Source: Siderastrea siderea
Lineage: Eukaryota; Cnidaria; Anthozoa; Scleractinia; Rhizangiidae
Direction: 5' to 3'
DNA: 64,000 nucleotides
Assembly (NCBI GenBank): GCA_964030785.1
Contig: OZ034979.1
Span: forward strand, 36,940,484 to 37,004,483
A program made the translations under genes and the position numbers. This document shows positions 46,813 through 57,691 of this stretch, piece after piece; the first letter of the stretch is position 1, and every line of letters begins with the position of its first letter. Below the pieces are notes generated by a model, which saw only the letters and a list, made by a program, of their open reading frames with translations, was not told the origin of the DNA and did no database searches.

Positions 46813-47504
46813 CCACAGGCGGCCCAAGCTCAAGTTGTGTGTCATACGATAATTATTGCGAAATAGCAGTCAAAGCGAAATTATAAGAGTTTGTATGGGG
46901 ATATTTACGATATGCTTTAGAAAACACAAATACTACAAAATTCTGAATAAAAATACCTTATCTTGCTTCCATGGTGTCTTACTTGCTGTCTGTGCCCTTA
47001 CTTTCCCGATTTGTGACGATTTTTGCGAGTTTTAGCTCCCTCGGTTTTCCACTCTAAGAGAAAGGACAAGGCGGTACATTCCAGTTCGGGATACCCGATG
47101 CGAGAAGCGAAAAATCCTTAGCTTAAAACGTTCCAGCGGCCAAAAGTCCAACGCCGAATGCAAGCCAATATGTTCTTGTTTCATTTCAGTTCATTAGCAA
47201 CGCAATCCAGGCCCTGCAACCGACGCCAAGCGGCAGTTTGTTTTCACAAATCCAAGCAAAAAGATGGCGAAGAGCCCCGTACAAATCCACCACGACACAC
47301 GACCGTTGAAAACCTGCTTGGTAACCCTGCCTCGTCTACAAACTATGCCTCACCGGGGTACCACACCGTCAATTGTCCTCTCAAAATTTTTGTTTGCTAC
47401 CCCGGCTCCCCTCAGGTCGATTCGACAAGAGATCATTGTCTCAATCGCCCAATCAAATTCGCGCCGGAAATGTTTGCAAAGATGTGAAATTTGGCGCCTA
47501 CGAA
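46813..47504. repeat. 692-bp internal inverted repeat, left arm
   Basis: Begins CCACAGGCGGCCC, ends GGCGCCTACGAA. Pairs with 49010-49701, same length, with only two mismatches noticed (about 46909 and 47000). The helicase stop codon (47498-47500) lies just inside it. Confidence 0.93.
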
Positions 47505-48878
47505 TGGGTGGAGCACATTTCGACCGCTTTTTGCTGTGGCTTCAACAACTGCCGTGGATTAAAATTCAAAATCTGGATATGTTCTGGGGACTTGACTCTC
47601 GAAACTGCGACGTAAATCAATCCAGGTACATATTCTCGCGAACAATGTACAACTGCCGACGCAAGTGTCAAACCTTGCGATTTGTGACAAGTGACTGCAT
47701 AGGCCAAAACAATAGGAAATTGGTTTACGCTTCCGATTTTTTGCCCATTCTTATTTCTCTTGATCCACGTTTCCCTTCTAATCTCAACGATCCCGACCCC
47801 TTCAAAGGCGACCAAAAGTGCATCACCTCTTTTCCCGGTAAAGATACCAAGGGAACCATTCTTTAAATCGTCGGTCTTGTTCCACACAAGCATTACTTTA
47901 CAACCATGCTTTAGTTGTAGGACTGGTGCTCCAGGCCAGCACATGCTCCTAGAACTGTTGTTTTCGAACGATGCCTCAAAGGTTAACAACTCGCCAGGTA
48001 ATGCATCGAGCTCCCGTCTGTTTGACAACTGCACAGGTACTTTTCGAAAAAAAATGTGCGTGGCAACTTCTTGTAAGGCCTGTGGTAAATCTCTATCTAA
48101 GGACGAGAGATATTGTTCCGATGAAATCGAGCATTGACCCTTTCTTATGTCCGCAAGAGCTGACAAAAATTGTTTGTCATCGTGCGATTGACGCATCAGC
48201 TTGGTTAAGCCGAAACGATGAGGAATACTGAAGTCGAATAAGGGAGAATAGAACATGAAGTCTCCATCGTCGAATAGGTTTGGAATGGGCTGCAATTGCA
48301 AGAATTCACCAACGAGAATTACTTGCTTGCCGGCAAAAGGCAGGCTCTTGCTGAACTCATCAGTTGCTAGCTCATGATGAAGAAAGTTCACAAGTTCAAA
48401 CATTCTTTTGCTCGACATACTGGCTTCATCCCAAATAATCACATCAAGAGCCTTTACCCTGTCTCTAATCAATGAATTTGCTAGCGATCTGTCTAGGAGC
48501 TGTCGCCAGGGTAACTCTGCAGTTGAAAGACCGTAAAACGAGTGGACAGTCGATGCTGTGCCACGATCGAAAACGTGGCACGCAATTCCACTAGAACATA
48601 TCACACCTACTACTTTTCCACGTCTTTTAAAACTGCGAATGATCTCTTTCACGACTTCACTTTTTCCTACTCCGCCTTGTCCAGTAATGAACAAGTTGTG
48701 GCCTGCGACGGCAAAATCCAAAATTTCCTTTTGGTCACTATTGAGTTGTATCCTGAAGCAAAAAAAAATACCGTTCTATTTATCTTGCATCTTGTGGTGA
48801 TTTACCAAAGCAACGCGCGAAATAAATCAAAGCTCGCAGGAGCAAGAATAAAACTATTAAAGAAAGTGAATACTTACA
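47498..48878 (-). CDS. PIF1-like DNA helicase, intact core
   Basis: The main exon is 48752-47498. It follows a strong acceptor (T-rich tract, GCTTCAG) and begins IQLNSDQKEILDFA, the Q-motif region. Walker A is GQGGVGKS, motif II is IIWDEASM, motif III region is GKQVILVGEFLQLQPIP, motif V is AYAVTCHKSQGLTL and motif VI is IYVAVSR: the full PIF1/RecD-type SF1B set. About 418 residues, compact, without extra domains. Upstream, GTAAGTAT at 48877 is a good donor, giving a 125-bp intron; the joined codon is AT|G, so the start codon would be built by splicing (the next upstream codon in frame but four is TGA). Motif III has GEF where PIF1 usually has GDF. Role in the element unknown: replication or repair of the mobile DNA, or a captured host gene. 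Confidence 0.85.
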
Positions 48879-49009
48879 TGGCTGAGCGGCACAATCACAT
48901 CATAGATCGAGCGGACGAAATGAGAAAGAAACTTGACTTAGTCTTGACACAAAAATCAGTGCGCTCGTAAAGATTGCAATTGCAAGGTTTTTCTCTGAGT
49001 ACGCGATCG

Positions 49010-49701
49010 TTCGTAGGCGCCAAATTTCACATCTTTGCAAACATTTCCGGCGCGAATTTGATTGGGCGATTGAGACAATGATCTCTTGTCGAATCGACCT
49101 GAGGGGAGCCGGGGTAGCAAACAAAAATTTTGAGAGGACAATTGACGGTGTGGTACCCCGGTGAGGCATAGTTTGTAGACGAGGCAGGGTTACCAAGCAG
49201 GTTTTCAACGGTCGTGTGTCGTGGTGGATTTGTACGGGGCTCTTCGCCATCTTTTTGCTTGGATTTGTGAAAACAAACTGCCGCTTGGCGTCGGTTGCAG
49301 GGCCTGGATTGCGTTGCTAATGAACTGAAATGAAACAAGAACATATTGGCTTGCATTCGGCGTTGGACTTTTGGCCGCTGGAACGTTTTAAGCTAAGGAT
49401 TTTTCGCTTCTCGCATCGGGTATCCCGAACTGGAATGTACCGCCTTGTCCTTTCTCTTAGAGTGGAAAACCGAGGGAGCTAAAACTCGCAAAAATCGTCA
49501 CAAATCGGGAAAGTAAGGGCACATACAGCAAGTAAGACACCATGGAAGCAAGATAAGGTATTTTTATTCAGAATTTTGTAGTATTTGTGTTTTCTAAAGC
49601 ATGTCGTAAATATCCCCATACAAACTCTTATAATTTCGCTTTGACTGCTATTTCGCAATAATTATCGTATGACACACAACTTGAGCTTGGGCCGCCTGTG
49701 G
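49010..49701. repeat. 692-bp internal inverted repeat, right arm
   Basis: Inverted copy of 46813-47504. It lies upstream of the helicase, so it may hold its promoter, and upstream of the plus-strand exon-like frame at 49723. Paired frames inside the arms (47158-47487 with 49027-49356) are the same sequence twice, with no family features. Confidence 0.93.
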
Positions 49702-49722
49702 ACAGACCAGGCATTATTCAAC

Positions 49723-49905
49723 ATGGCTGTGGTAGCAACATCCGAGATCGCGACGAGAGAAGTCGAAGTGGCTGTCATCGATTGTGTGGCTCTGTTTTAC
49801 GAAGAGGGAAAAGGCGGCGAGAATTACCGAAAAAAAAAAAAACAAGTTCAGGTGTCGGGTGAACAAAGACGAAAAACGACTCGCCAAGTTTAGGGAGAGC
49901 ATTAG
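49723..49905 (+). pseudogene. Possible 5' exon of a lost element protein, broken at a poly-A run
   Basis: ATG at 49723 opens MAVVATSEIATREVEVAVID, followed by CVALFYEEGKGGENYR, then a 13-A run (49830-49842). In the present frame it soon reaches a stop at 49893. In the next frame after the run the DNA reads NKFRCRVNKDEKRLAKFR up to a good splice donor (TTAG|GTAAGT at 49906). This suggests a one-base slip in an exon of a basic protein. Family unknown; it could be the missing transposase. Confidence 0.35.
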
Positions 49906-50180
49906 GTAAGTTTAATTTGGATTGTTTCATTCAGTGCTCATCACCAGGCACATCAAAACGGAACCTGACCTGATTTGACATTATTCTGACAATAAACGGT
50001 CTTAAACGTATCTAATAGCTCATAAGGACAAAGTCAACAAGCAAACAATTACAGTGGCTGCGAGGTTTGTCTGTGGTAATGCGTGACTTTATTTGCTTTT
50101 ATGTCTTTCAAAGTCTTTTCCCGGGAATGACTCCTTGCTCTCGCGAGCGCGCGATGTGTTATGTATTAAGTAATTAAGTA
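49906..50180. other. Element DNA without a gene
   Basis: Follows the splice donor at 49906. No coding feature. Confidence 0.4.
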
Positions 50181-50440
50181 TTAAGTCGTCGCGTTAACCC
50201 TGGCTCCCAGCCCTGGACACGTTATTATGTCAATGAACGCTCCAATTGCCAATCTGTACACTTGGTTGGAGAAAGCCAGTGCATATACCGATGGGTCGTT
50301 TGGCTGGAGTAAAGCGGCTTGCCCAAGAACACAGCACAATATTCGACTAGTACTCGAACAGGGCCATTCTCTCCGGAGTCTAGAGCACTAATCGACTCCT
50401 AATCGTTAGGCCATAGCGTCTAATACACCGCATCTCTCCA
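50181..50440 (-). mobile_element. tRNA-derived SINE nested in the helicase element
   Basis: On the minus strand: A-box-like TGGCCTAACGATTAGG, then B-box-like CTGTTCGAGTACT about 45 bases on, then GTGTTCTTGGGCAAGCCGCT, a body sequence common in tRNA-derived SINEs of many animals. It ends near GGAGCGTTCATTGAC. Nested, so younger than its host element's assembly. Confidence 0.6.
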
Positions 50441-50789
50441 GAATGTAAATTCCTGATGACCGTTAAGCACTGACTTTGGAAGCAAAGAATTCAATTCCCT
50501 TCTATTGCAATCAGAAAAGTGAATCAATAAAGGTAAGTTTATCCTTGTTCGGCATACTGGACGGAAAGTACACGTTACTCATTTTCCTAAAACGAACCTA
50601 GCATGCCTTAATATTCGAAAAAACAATTAAGTTAATATTTGCCCGTAATTTTAAGATTATGTAAGGCAACAATTTCGTTATTTCATTGATTTTTGACAAG
50701 GTTTTGGACGTCTTGCGGTATTTGGCGAATTCTTTTGCGATAATGCGGTAATTGTCAATTTTTTTTGCGGTTTTGCGGTATTCAGAGCC
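50441..50789. other. Right subterminal region of the helicase element
   Basis: TTGCGGTATT, GCGGTAATTG and TTTTGCGGTATTC lie in the last 110 bp, on the same strand as their counterparts at 46391-46440. These may be transposase binding sites. No gene. Confidence 0.55.
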
Positions 50790-50804
50790 CCCCAATGTCC
50801 CCCT

Positions 50805-51060
50805 CCATATTGTTCAGCATAATAAACAGCACCATAGGAAAGTACCACTCAGTAGCTTTTATTTCAATGGTTACTTGAATGGTAGGAGAATTTCACTGAT
50901 CCACAGAGTCACTGAAATGTGAGAACCACAGTTCCATTTTTTTTTCATTTGAACGCCGTGAACTGATTACATTTTAAAATTTCAGCCAAAGACCAATATG
51001 TAACTGACCTTGTACCGCATAAGAAACGGTTCCACAGTTAAATGCTATTCAGCTTTCATA
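50805..51060. repeat. Right target-site duplication and rest of the 105-bp array
   Basis: CCATATTG (50805-50812) followed by TTCAGCATAATAAACAGC and further array units, continuing 46366. Confidence 0.85.
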
Positions 51061-52860
51061 CACGTTGATTCATTCCTTAGATCCTGAAACACACGTCGGG
51101 TATCGATATGTGAGCCTATACCAGTTGGCACTGATTTTAGGAATTCCCCTACAGAGTTACTCAGGGGTACCCAACGAGAAAATTTTAGCAAAATAATTAA
51201 AGTATCATTTTCTACTTTCTTAGATTGTTTCAGGTCTTTTTAAAGGCATATTTGTGTAAGATAACACAGATTGATCTGTTCGGAGTTGTAAGCTGAAAAT
51301 TTAGGCCGCAGAAAATTTAAGAACAGAATCCTATTCGCCGAATTTCTGAGCTGTTGACAGCTCTCCGAAAATACTAGCTGGCCTTATTTTACATTCTAAA
51401 CGACATATTTTTCCCTCCGAAAACAATAGGAATTAATCAGTCCCCTTGTTACGAAAGTCTGGTGATGTTTTGGCAAAGAAATCTCTGGTTTACACTGAAA
51501 ATAAATCCGAACATCTCAGGCGATTTAGGCCCTCCGAACAGATATTCCACGAAACAAGCCGTTGCGTGGCGGCCCCTGTTTTGTATCAGACTTGTTACTG
51601 TATTCACAAATTAGCACCATGGTTTACGTTCTGAGGTGCTATCTACATTTCCTAAACAACGTGGTATGTTTGAAGAAGAACACACTTGATGGAAAAAAAG
51701 GAACTTCAACAAAGCACCTTCGTTTGGCTTATATATGTCTCTGTACATCATGTTCATCACATGAGTTTCTCCTTGTAACTTTATATCCGTGTTACCTTTG
51801 CATCATCCCACTGAATTAAGAAAATACAACTCTACTTTTGTGGCTTAAGTCCTCGAGTTTAATTCCCGCAAAAATCTAGCTCTGAAGAGGCTATTTTAAT
51901 AAAGGTTATTAGCTCATTACGTATAAAGGTTAATGCAAGATATTTTAAGGGCGACATTCTTCTATCAAATTTTATCAAAGCTTGCTCGGATCTGCAATTT
52001 GGACCTTTAGACTGCAGATATGTGTTTAGATAGTAAACATTACATGATTACAGCTGTAAACTCATTTTATAGGCGAGTATACAATTATTCGATCTCAGTC
52101 GAATCATGGAATGATACATGAGGGAGTCACAGCCAGGCGAGCCAAACACTTTGAAAAACACGCGACTGTTTACTGCGGTATACGGTAACAATCGGTTAAA
52201 AAAACCCTGAAAAACCTGTTCAAAACAGCACTTCAAAAGTCTGCACCTGCCCGTAGTGCGGGCGGCTTATTATGTTTTCACGCACTAGGCACTAGTTTAA
52301 TTATTTCCTGCACTAGAGCAGGTCACATGGTTACACTTTTTCCCGCACTTAGCATGGGACCATGCGTCAGGTATGATTCTAGTTTTGCTTGAAGTTCTGA
52401 TTGGCTTCATTGCCTTGTTTGTGTTTGTTGTCATTGGGCAAGTGCAGATTATTCTGGTTTGATTTTATCACAGTTATTGGGAAATCACTCCATTTTAAAT
52501 CATTGTGACTTTTTCTGTTAGCTCTCTGTTTGTGAACCGTCTCAGCCAAAAAACCTCGTGTACTCGCCACCAGACTTTGCTAGTCGTTTTCGCCCAGTCG
52601 GTAACTCCAAAAAGATGCCACAAAACAACACCAACGGACGAAAAAGCATGAAAGGAGACCATACAACTCATGGATACACAGGTAAATGGTACTAGAACTG
52701 TACCGCTATTTACACATGGCGTTCCGAACCAATAATCAACGTGATAATAAGTCATCCAGACAAAACAAGGACGACTTCTTTGCAAACCGAGGAGATCCCC
52801 AAACAAGTACAGAAAAGTTTATATGCTGTTAATGTTTGGAACACGGTTTAAAATGTTCCG
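51061..52860. other. V2 DNA without a convincing gene
   Basis: Matches 15056-16800. V2 has about 66 bp more near 52080-52165. No gene supported. Confidence 0.4.
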
Positions 52861-52863
52861 CAG

Positions 52864-53048
52864 ACGATTGCGCTACCATAAAGGCTATTGTTTCTAATAG
52901 AAGCAAAGATTTTCGCACGTATGGTATTCATAACGCAAAGTTGAAGTTCAAACGGGTTGAATTGGTTGCCATAGCTGGAAAAGGCAAAGCGAGAGAAACC
53001 ACATTACTACATCCCCTGAGCGGACGAATAGTGTGTGGATGCAGGCAG
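52864..53048 (+). CDS. Exon-like frame ending at a strong donor (V2)
   Basis: After TTCCGCAG the frame reads CATIKAIVSNRSKDF, then GIHNAKLKFKRVELVAI, and ends SGRIVCGCRQ at CAG|GTAAGG. The acceptor is weak (few pyrimidines). The V1 copy has a stop in its second full codon. Possibly an internal exon of a plus-strand gene; product unknown. Confidence 0.3.
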
Positions 53049-53827
53049 GTAAGGGTGTAGTGAAATGCAATAAGTTGCCATGGCGACCTCGTCTGCAAAG
53101 CACATAGCCGAGTAGCCTGCGAATACAACTCCCTCTCATCGCTCCCGGCCGCTAGGGGCACTGTATTCGCAGGCTAATAGCCGAGGGAACATGATTTTTG
53201 TTAGGCCAAATTTGTTTTATGGGATTACGCCAGTAAGTTAAGTCTGTGTGTGAGTTTCGTTGCACCGTGGATGTTTGCCTGTTTGAATGGCATCTGAGAG
53301 ACACTCGGGACTAGCAGGACTCATGTGACTAGCTTAGAGAAAAGGCTCAAGGGAACTCCGAAAACTTAATTCCTGTATATATAAATTTGCGCGAATTACG
53401 TGCCTACATGGCCTTTGGTGAAACGTTTCTAACATTTAATTCATGCGTTGCTTATTCCATCGTCTCTGATTTCCACGGAACACTTATTTGTTGATGGTGC
53501 GAGGAAAGAGAAAATTCAAGAGAGATACCCCAGTAAAATTGCCTACCTCTCTTAGTTCACGCTGCCTCATTATGGAGAACTCACCTTGAGAGAGAGCGCG
53601 CACTTCCTGCCTTGACGAGAATACCAAAGAATGCAAGCTACACGTTTGAACGATTACAGCAAGTAACTTGTGAGATATTCATGAAAAATAAGGGGCGGGG
53701 AGATGGAGGGAATTCCCGAAGAAAAGGGGAGAGGGAGAGAATTCGGGGAAAGTTATACTTACGAAAGTGGGTGGAGTGAGGCTATTTGAACTGAGTTTTT
53801 AGATTTTTTTTTCCAATTTGGTTTTAG

Positions 53828-53899
53828 ATGAAGCTAATCTCTATGGCTGGCAAGACGTCCGGTGGATCAAACGACAAGAATTTCACTGAGCAGCAGGTT
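53828..53899 (+). CDS. Candidate exon 1 of a V2 plus-strand gene
   Basis: A T-rich acceptor tract (TTTTTTTTTCCAATTTGG, TTTTAG) is followed by ATGAAGCTAATC; the frame reads MKLISMAGKTSGGSNDK, then NFTEQQ, to CAG|GTTTGA. Could be a first coding exon after a 5' UTR intron. Family unknown. Confidence 0.3.
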
Positions 53900-54750
53900 T
53901 GATTTTGAACAGGATTAGCAAACAGGCCACGATCCGGCCATAACGTAGATCGGAGGTTAACTGCAATTGCTAGGAAACAAAGGCTTTCATGTTTACGGGA
54001 GAGAGCGAGAAAATCCTCCCGGATGCATGCGCAGTGAATAGTGTTTTATGCAACCGGATCCAAGGCTGTGAATTTTCGTGGCTCTTACATCGGCGGCCAG
54101 CGTCATCCAGGGTCATTCGTATAAGCCTGATTTGCTTTTTAGTTTTGGTAAGAGGAGCTTTGCATTCTAACAATGGAACTATTTGATTTTCAGAACGTCT
54201 AATCTGCTAAGCACTGCACTGTTATCACCAGACCTCTTGCTATCTTTTTGGACGAACCAATCACAGGTAAGAAAAGTAAGTTGACAGAAGGGACCTAGGT
54301 AGCTTTCCCCAGTAAAGCTGATTAGAAGTTCAAATTTTGAAACGAAAAATATTTTTATTTAAAAGTAGAATTTACAAGTTGAGTGTAATCGATTGTTCAA
54401 ACGGGGACACTGAGGGGAACTCTTCACATTCCTGCAGTAAAAAGTCGGTCAAACTACTGCCAAGAATTAAAACTCGTGTCGTCATTTTTGAAATCTGAAA
54501 ACCCCTTCAGTAAGACTTTATTTTTATGGCTCATTTGTGGTCATATTACTTGGGGTTCCACCTCTATAGCTTGCTGTATATTGCGTTATTATCTTACAGT
54601 ATAAACATCGCTTGTACCCATTTAAGGCATGCGCGCAATCCAATCGATTCTATTGTATGGTATTTTCTTTTATTTCCCTGAATTGTTTTTAAGTGAAAAT
54701 GATAATGATTACTCCCCTGATTCATTTCGGGTTTGAGCCCGGCTTCGTCC

Positions 54751-54861
54751 ATAGAAATCCTGAACAATCTAACTGGACACTTGGTGCCGGTTATAGCAAC
54801 GCAGTCCTTGCCGAAGAAAACAACTCAATTCATCGACCAGTTAGTTCTTGCAGATAAACAG
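54751..54861 (+). CDS. Candidate internal exon, V2 plus strand
   Basis: After CGTCCATAG the frame reads EILNNLTGHLVPVIATQ, then SLPKKTTQFIDQLVLADKQ, to CAG|GTGTGC. Amphipathic and protein-like in composition. No family recognised; link to neighbouring candidate exons not shown. Confidence 0.3.
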
Positions 54862-56246
54862 GTGTGCAAGAAATACAGCAATTTATTCGCGATGAATTCG
54901 AACACGTTAATAAAAATGAGAAAGTGCACTATTGTTTAATTTTGTTGCAAGAAAGAAATGGTAAATGAAAAACACTCAAGCCATAGGCTATCCACGCGCT
55001 GTGACTCGAGCCACAGAGATCCCACAATAATACCATAGCTCAACGGAATTTCCATAGCATGAAGCATCTAGGAATATTATTACACTCCGCCTCTTGTAAG
55101 ATGCTAATTGTGGAAATTGGTGGGTACGCTCTGAAAACTAGGAATAAATGCTACTTACCTTTTTCACAGAAAAATTCCATCTACGGATATTATCAACTGA
55201 ATTTTGTAAAACCAAACCTAAAGTTAGCCCTTTCACCCATCTCAGCAAGCATGGGTAGCAAAGGGAATGGGATACGTCCGCACACGAGGTAAGACAACCC
55301 AGTGAACTAAACAGAACTCAGGACATTTACATGCAACAGGCGCAAAGTGAGTGAAAACGCGTGTGACAAAAGCACAATTAGTGTTGCCTTTGAGAAAGTA
55401 CATGACGTGAATTTTATTTTGCTGTTGTTGTTTTTTGTCGGCCACAGAATGTATCGGACAAAAAGAAAGTAAGCGAGAATTGCCTTCGTCACTGGAATAA
55501 ATCCCGCCCTATTAAAAGCAATTATGTGTAAAATTTGTTTTCTCTTCGTATCAGGTTTGGCTATGCCAGGTTCAAAGCACTCGTGTCACGTGCGCGTGGA
55601 ACGTGTTCAGACCAATCAGATGAAACATATCTTCTTTTTAAAACAATCGCGAGTTGCGCATCTTTTTTCGTTCTTGGCACTGTTGTGTATTTTTGCTTCG
55701 AGTTCCAGTTTGTTTGTTGTCCTAGATACTTGTTTGTTATCGGTCAGATTTGCTGTGAAAACGTCTCTACTCTAACAAATAACATTACGGATGTCAACTT
55801 TTTTATTAGGCTAATAACCACCTTCAACTGCTATAGGTAATTTACGACGGCAAATCTGCAAGACCTTCAGACCTTTACAGAACAGTGTCGGGGAATGGAC
55901 ATGAAGAAAGGAAGGGCTTCGGAGGCATGTTGTAATGACAATTTTTTGCATTTATCCTTGTCGATCTGTACTTTAATACTTCCAGCCTTACAAGTTAGAA
56001 ATGTTTTAAATTCCCTTAATGATCATTATACACGCATATTTATGCAAACCAACTGCTACGATAGCAAAATAATCTTAAGTTTATTATTCATGTTATTCTC
56101 CTGTTATTTCTGTTTGAAGTATTGTTTACTGGGCAAAATTTTTTCACATGCACTCTGTATTTGTTTTCCTACGATTTCGAATTCTACATTACACATTGAT
56201 TTTTATGGACCTTTCCGATTTCTCAACAAATTGTTTCAGATATTCT

Positions 56247-56590
56247 TCAAAGGAAAAAGATAGTAGAGGCTATGATGGCAGAAAAGCGTGTCGAAGCAGT
56301 TACAGAAATAGATGCTGTCCAGACGAACAAAACAAAGAAAAATATTATGTCAAACCAGCAAAACAGGGATAGTAAGATACAATTTCGTGTGTGTAGAAAT
56401 GTTTATGTTTAAATTGTTCATATTCAATCGAAGTGTGTACCTCATATAATCATAACTAGGTGTCTTGTTTTTCAGCAAGGATTACAATGGACACTGTGCC
56501 AGACTGATTGTAATAGACTACAGAGCCTCATTATCATACACCCTAGGACAAAGTTTATACCTGCAATTGTGTTCTCCATATTTGGATTAA
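56247..56590 (+). CDS. Candidate last exons, V2 plus strand
   Basis: TTGTTTCAG precedes one exon that ends at a GATA|GTAAGA donor near 56370; GTTTTTCAG at 56461-56476 precedes the next. Two frames stay open across the first: YSSKEKDSRGYDGRKAC and LQRKKIVEAMMAEKRVEAV. Phase fits the first, ending at TAA near 56590, while another frame in the second exon holds a membrane-like stretch (FIPAIVFSIFGLTAG). I cannot decide between them. Confidence 0.25.
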
Positions 56591-57383
56591 CTGCTGGCAT
56601 TGTTTATTGGCAATCAGATGCGCCAGTTCTTGTAAAGACGGCTTACTGCGGTTCGTCTATCCCCAGTCTTCTTTTCCCGGCTCCGTTCTTCTGAACCGAA
56701 TCAATAGGAGCCTGGAGGAGATTTTCGAAAACTGCCTTCTGCTTTTCTCAAAAAGCCGAAGAACACAGTTTAAAACACAAGAAAACAACAACATTATCAG
56801 TATTTTCTAGTATTCTATCATTGCTTAAAATTGCTGAAGCATCGTCTTCATAAAGGCTCCATTCACAACCCGGACAAATGCATTTATTACTACAGTCCTT
56901 TATAACACTCAAAGAGATTATAGTACACCGAACGTCACAAAACAAACCGTTCTTCTGTCAAGCGCCACTGCTTTGTTCTGTGATAGAACACCTGATAAAC
57001 AACTAAAAAATTCCTTCGCTCAAGTCTAAACTACGTGACCCTTGGCAGTGCTAGCTTCTGCGTCCTATTTCATCACGATTTACCATAACCGATTGTTGAA
57101 CTATATCAGTTTTTCTTTTGTAGCCAAAGGTCAACCTTACATAAACGAAAGCCTAAACCATAAAGAACCATTTAATTGATAATCGCTATTTTCACGGAAA
57201 TTTCCTTGTTATGTCACCCAGATCCGTCAACTGGATTCTTCAGAAAACGTTGGTTATGCTCATGAACACGTGATTTACTCATTTATAAGCACAACCCCTA
57301 CCTGTGTTTTGCCATTGCTTGAGTGCTCAGCCCTGACATATTTCATGGTAATGACTTCACATAACTGGTGACGATTTTTCCTG

Positions 57384-57691
57384 GTGACTGTGATTTCTCT
57401 TGTGTTGAATCAGACCTGGATTGCAGTGTATATAATGATCATTTACGCTAATCCCGGTAACGCGTGTCATTGTTCCGTCCTGGTGGCAATATTAGCTGGA
57501 TTTACCAGTGGATTTATTGTGACGAAACAACAGATGCCTATAAGTCTGAGCCTCTTTATCAAGGCGACTCCTGGTGGGCATACTTTCATATGAAAATGAG
57601 TTTTATTTGCATGAGAATGAAAACTGATTTTCATTTAAACGGCTTTGCACCAGGCTTTGCTTTAAAAAAGAGGCTCAAGAGAATTCGGTAA
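57384..57691 (+). CDS. Exon-like frames with a hydrophobic segment (V2); interrupted in V1
   Basis: After CTTGTGTTGAATCAG one frame reads TWIAVYIMIIYANPGNA, then VLVAILAGFTSGFIV, a membrane-like stretch ending at 57593. An overlapping frame continues KSEPLYQGDSWWAYFHMK and FHLNGFAPGFALKKR to 57691. The second frame's end is shared with V1 (21540-21680). In V1 two elements sit in this DNA. Only one of the frames can be the real one. Confidence 0.3.

Larger units (their letters stand above)
46375..50804. mobile_element. 4430-bp TIR element carrying a PIF1-like helicase gene
   Basis: Perfect 15-bp terminal inverted repeats (AGGGGGACATTGGGG at 46375-46389, inverted at 50790-50804), flanked by an exact 8-bp duplication, with the empty site in V1. 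Next to both ends are GCGGTATT/GCGGTAATT repeats running in the same direction on the same strand. The middle has two 692-bp inverted arms (46813-47504, 49010-49701) around the helicase gene. No transposase recognised, although an exon-like frame lies just outside the right arm. 8-bp duplications are made by hAT, P and Zisupton/KDZ-type transposases, among others. It is not a Helitron: those have neither inverted ends nor duplications. Confidence 0.92.
53785..56640. other. V2-only segment replacing the V1 satellite
   Basis: Flanks match V1 on both sides (17740 and 19597), but the content is unrelated. It holds several exon-like stretches on the plus strand, described separately. Confidence 0.7.

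Noticed and set aside
47264..47866. A 200-residue plus-strand frame opposite the helicase
   Set aside because: It is the antisense of the helicase C-terminus plus the left arm; the minus strand has the full helicase motif set.
46375..50804. Calling the helicase element a Helitron
   Set aside because: It has inverted ends and an 8-bp duplication, no TC...CTRR ends, and no Rep/HUH domain.
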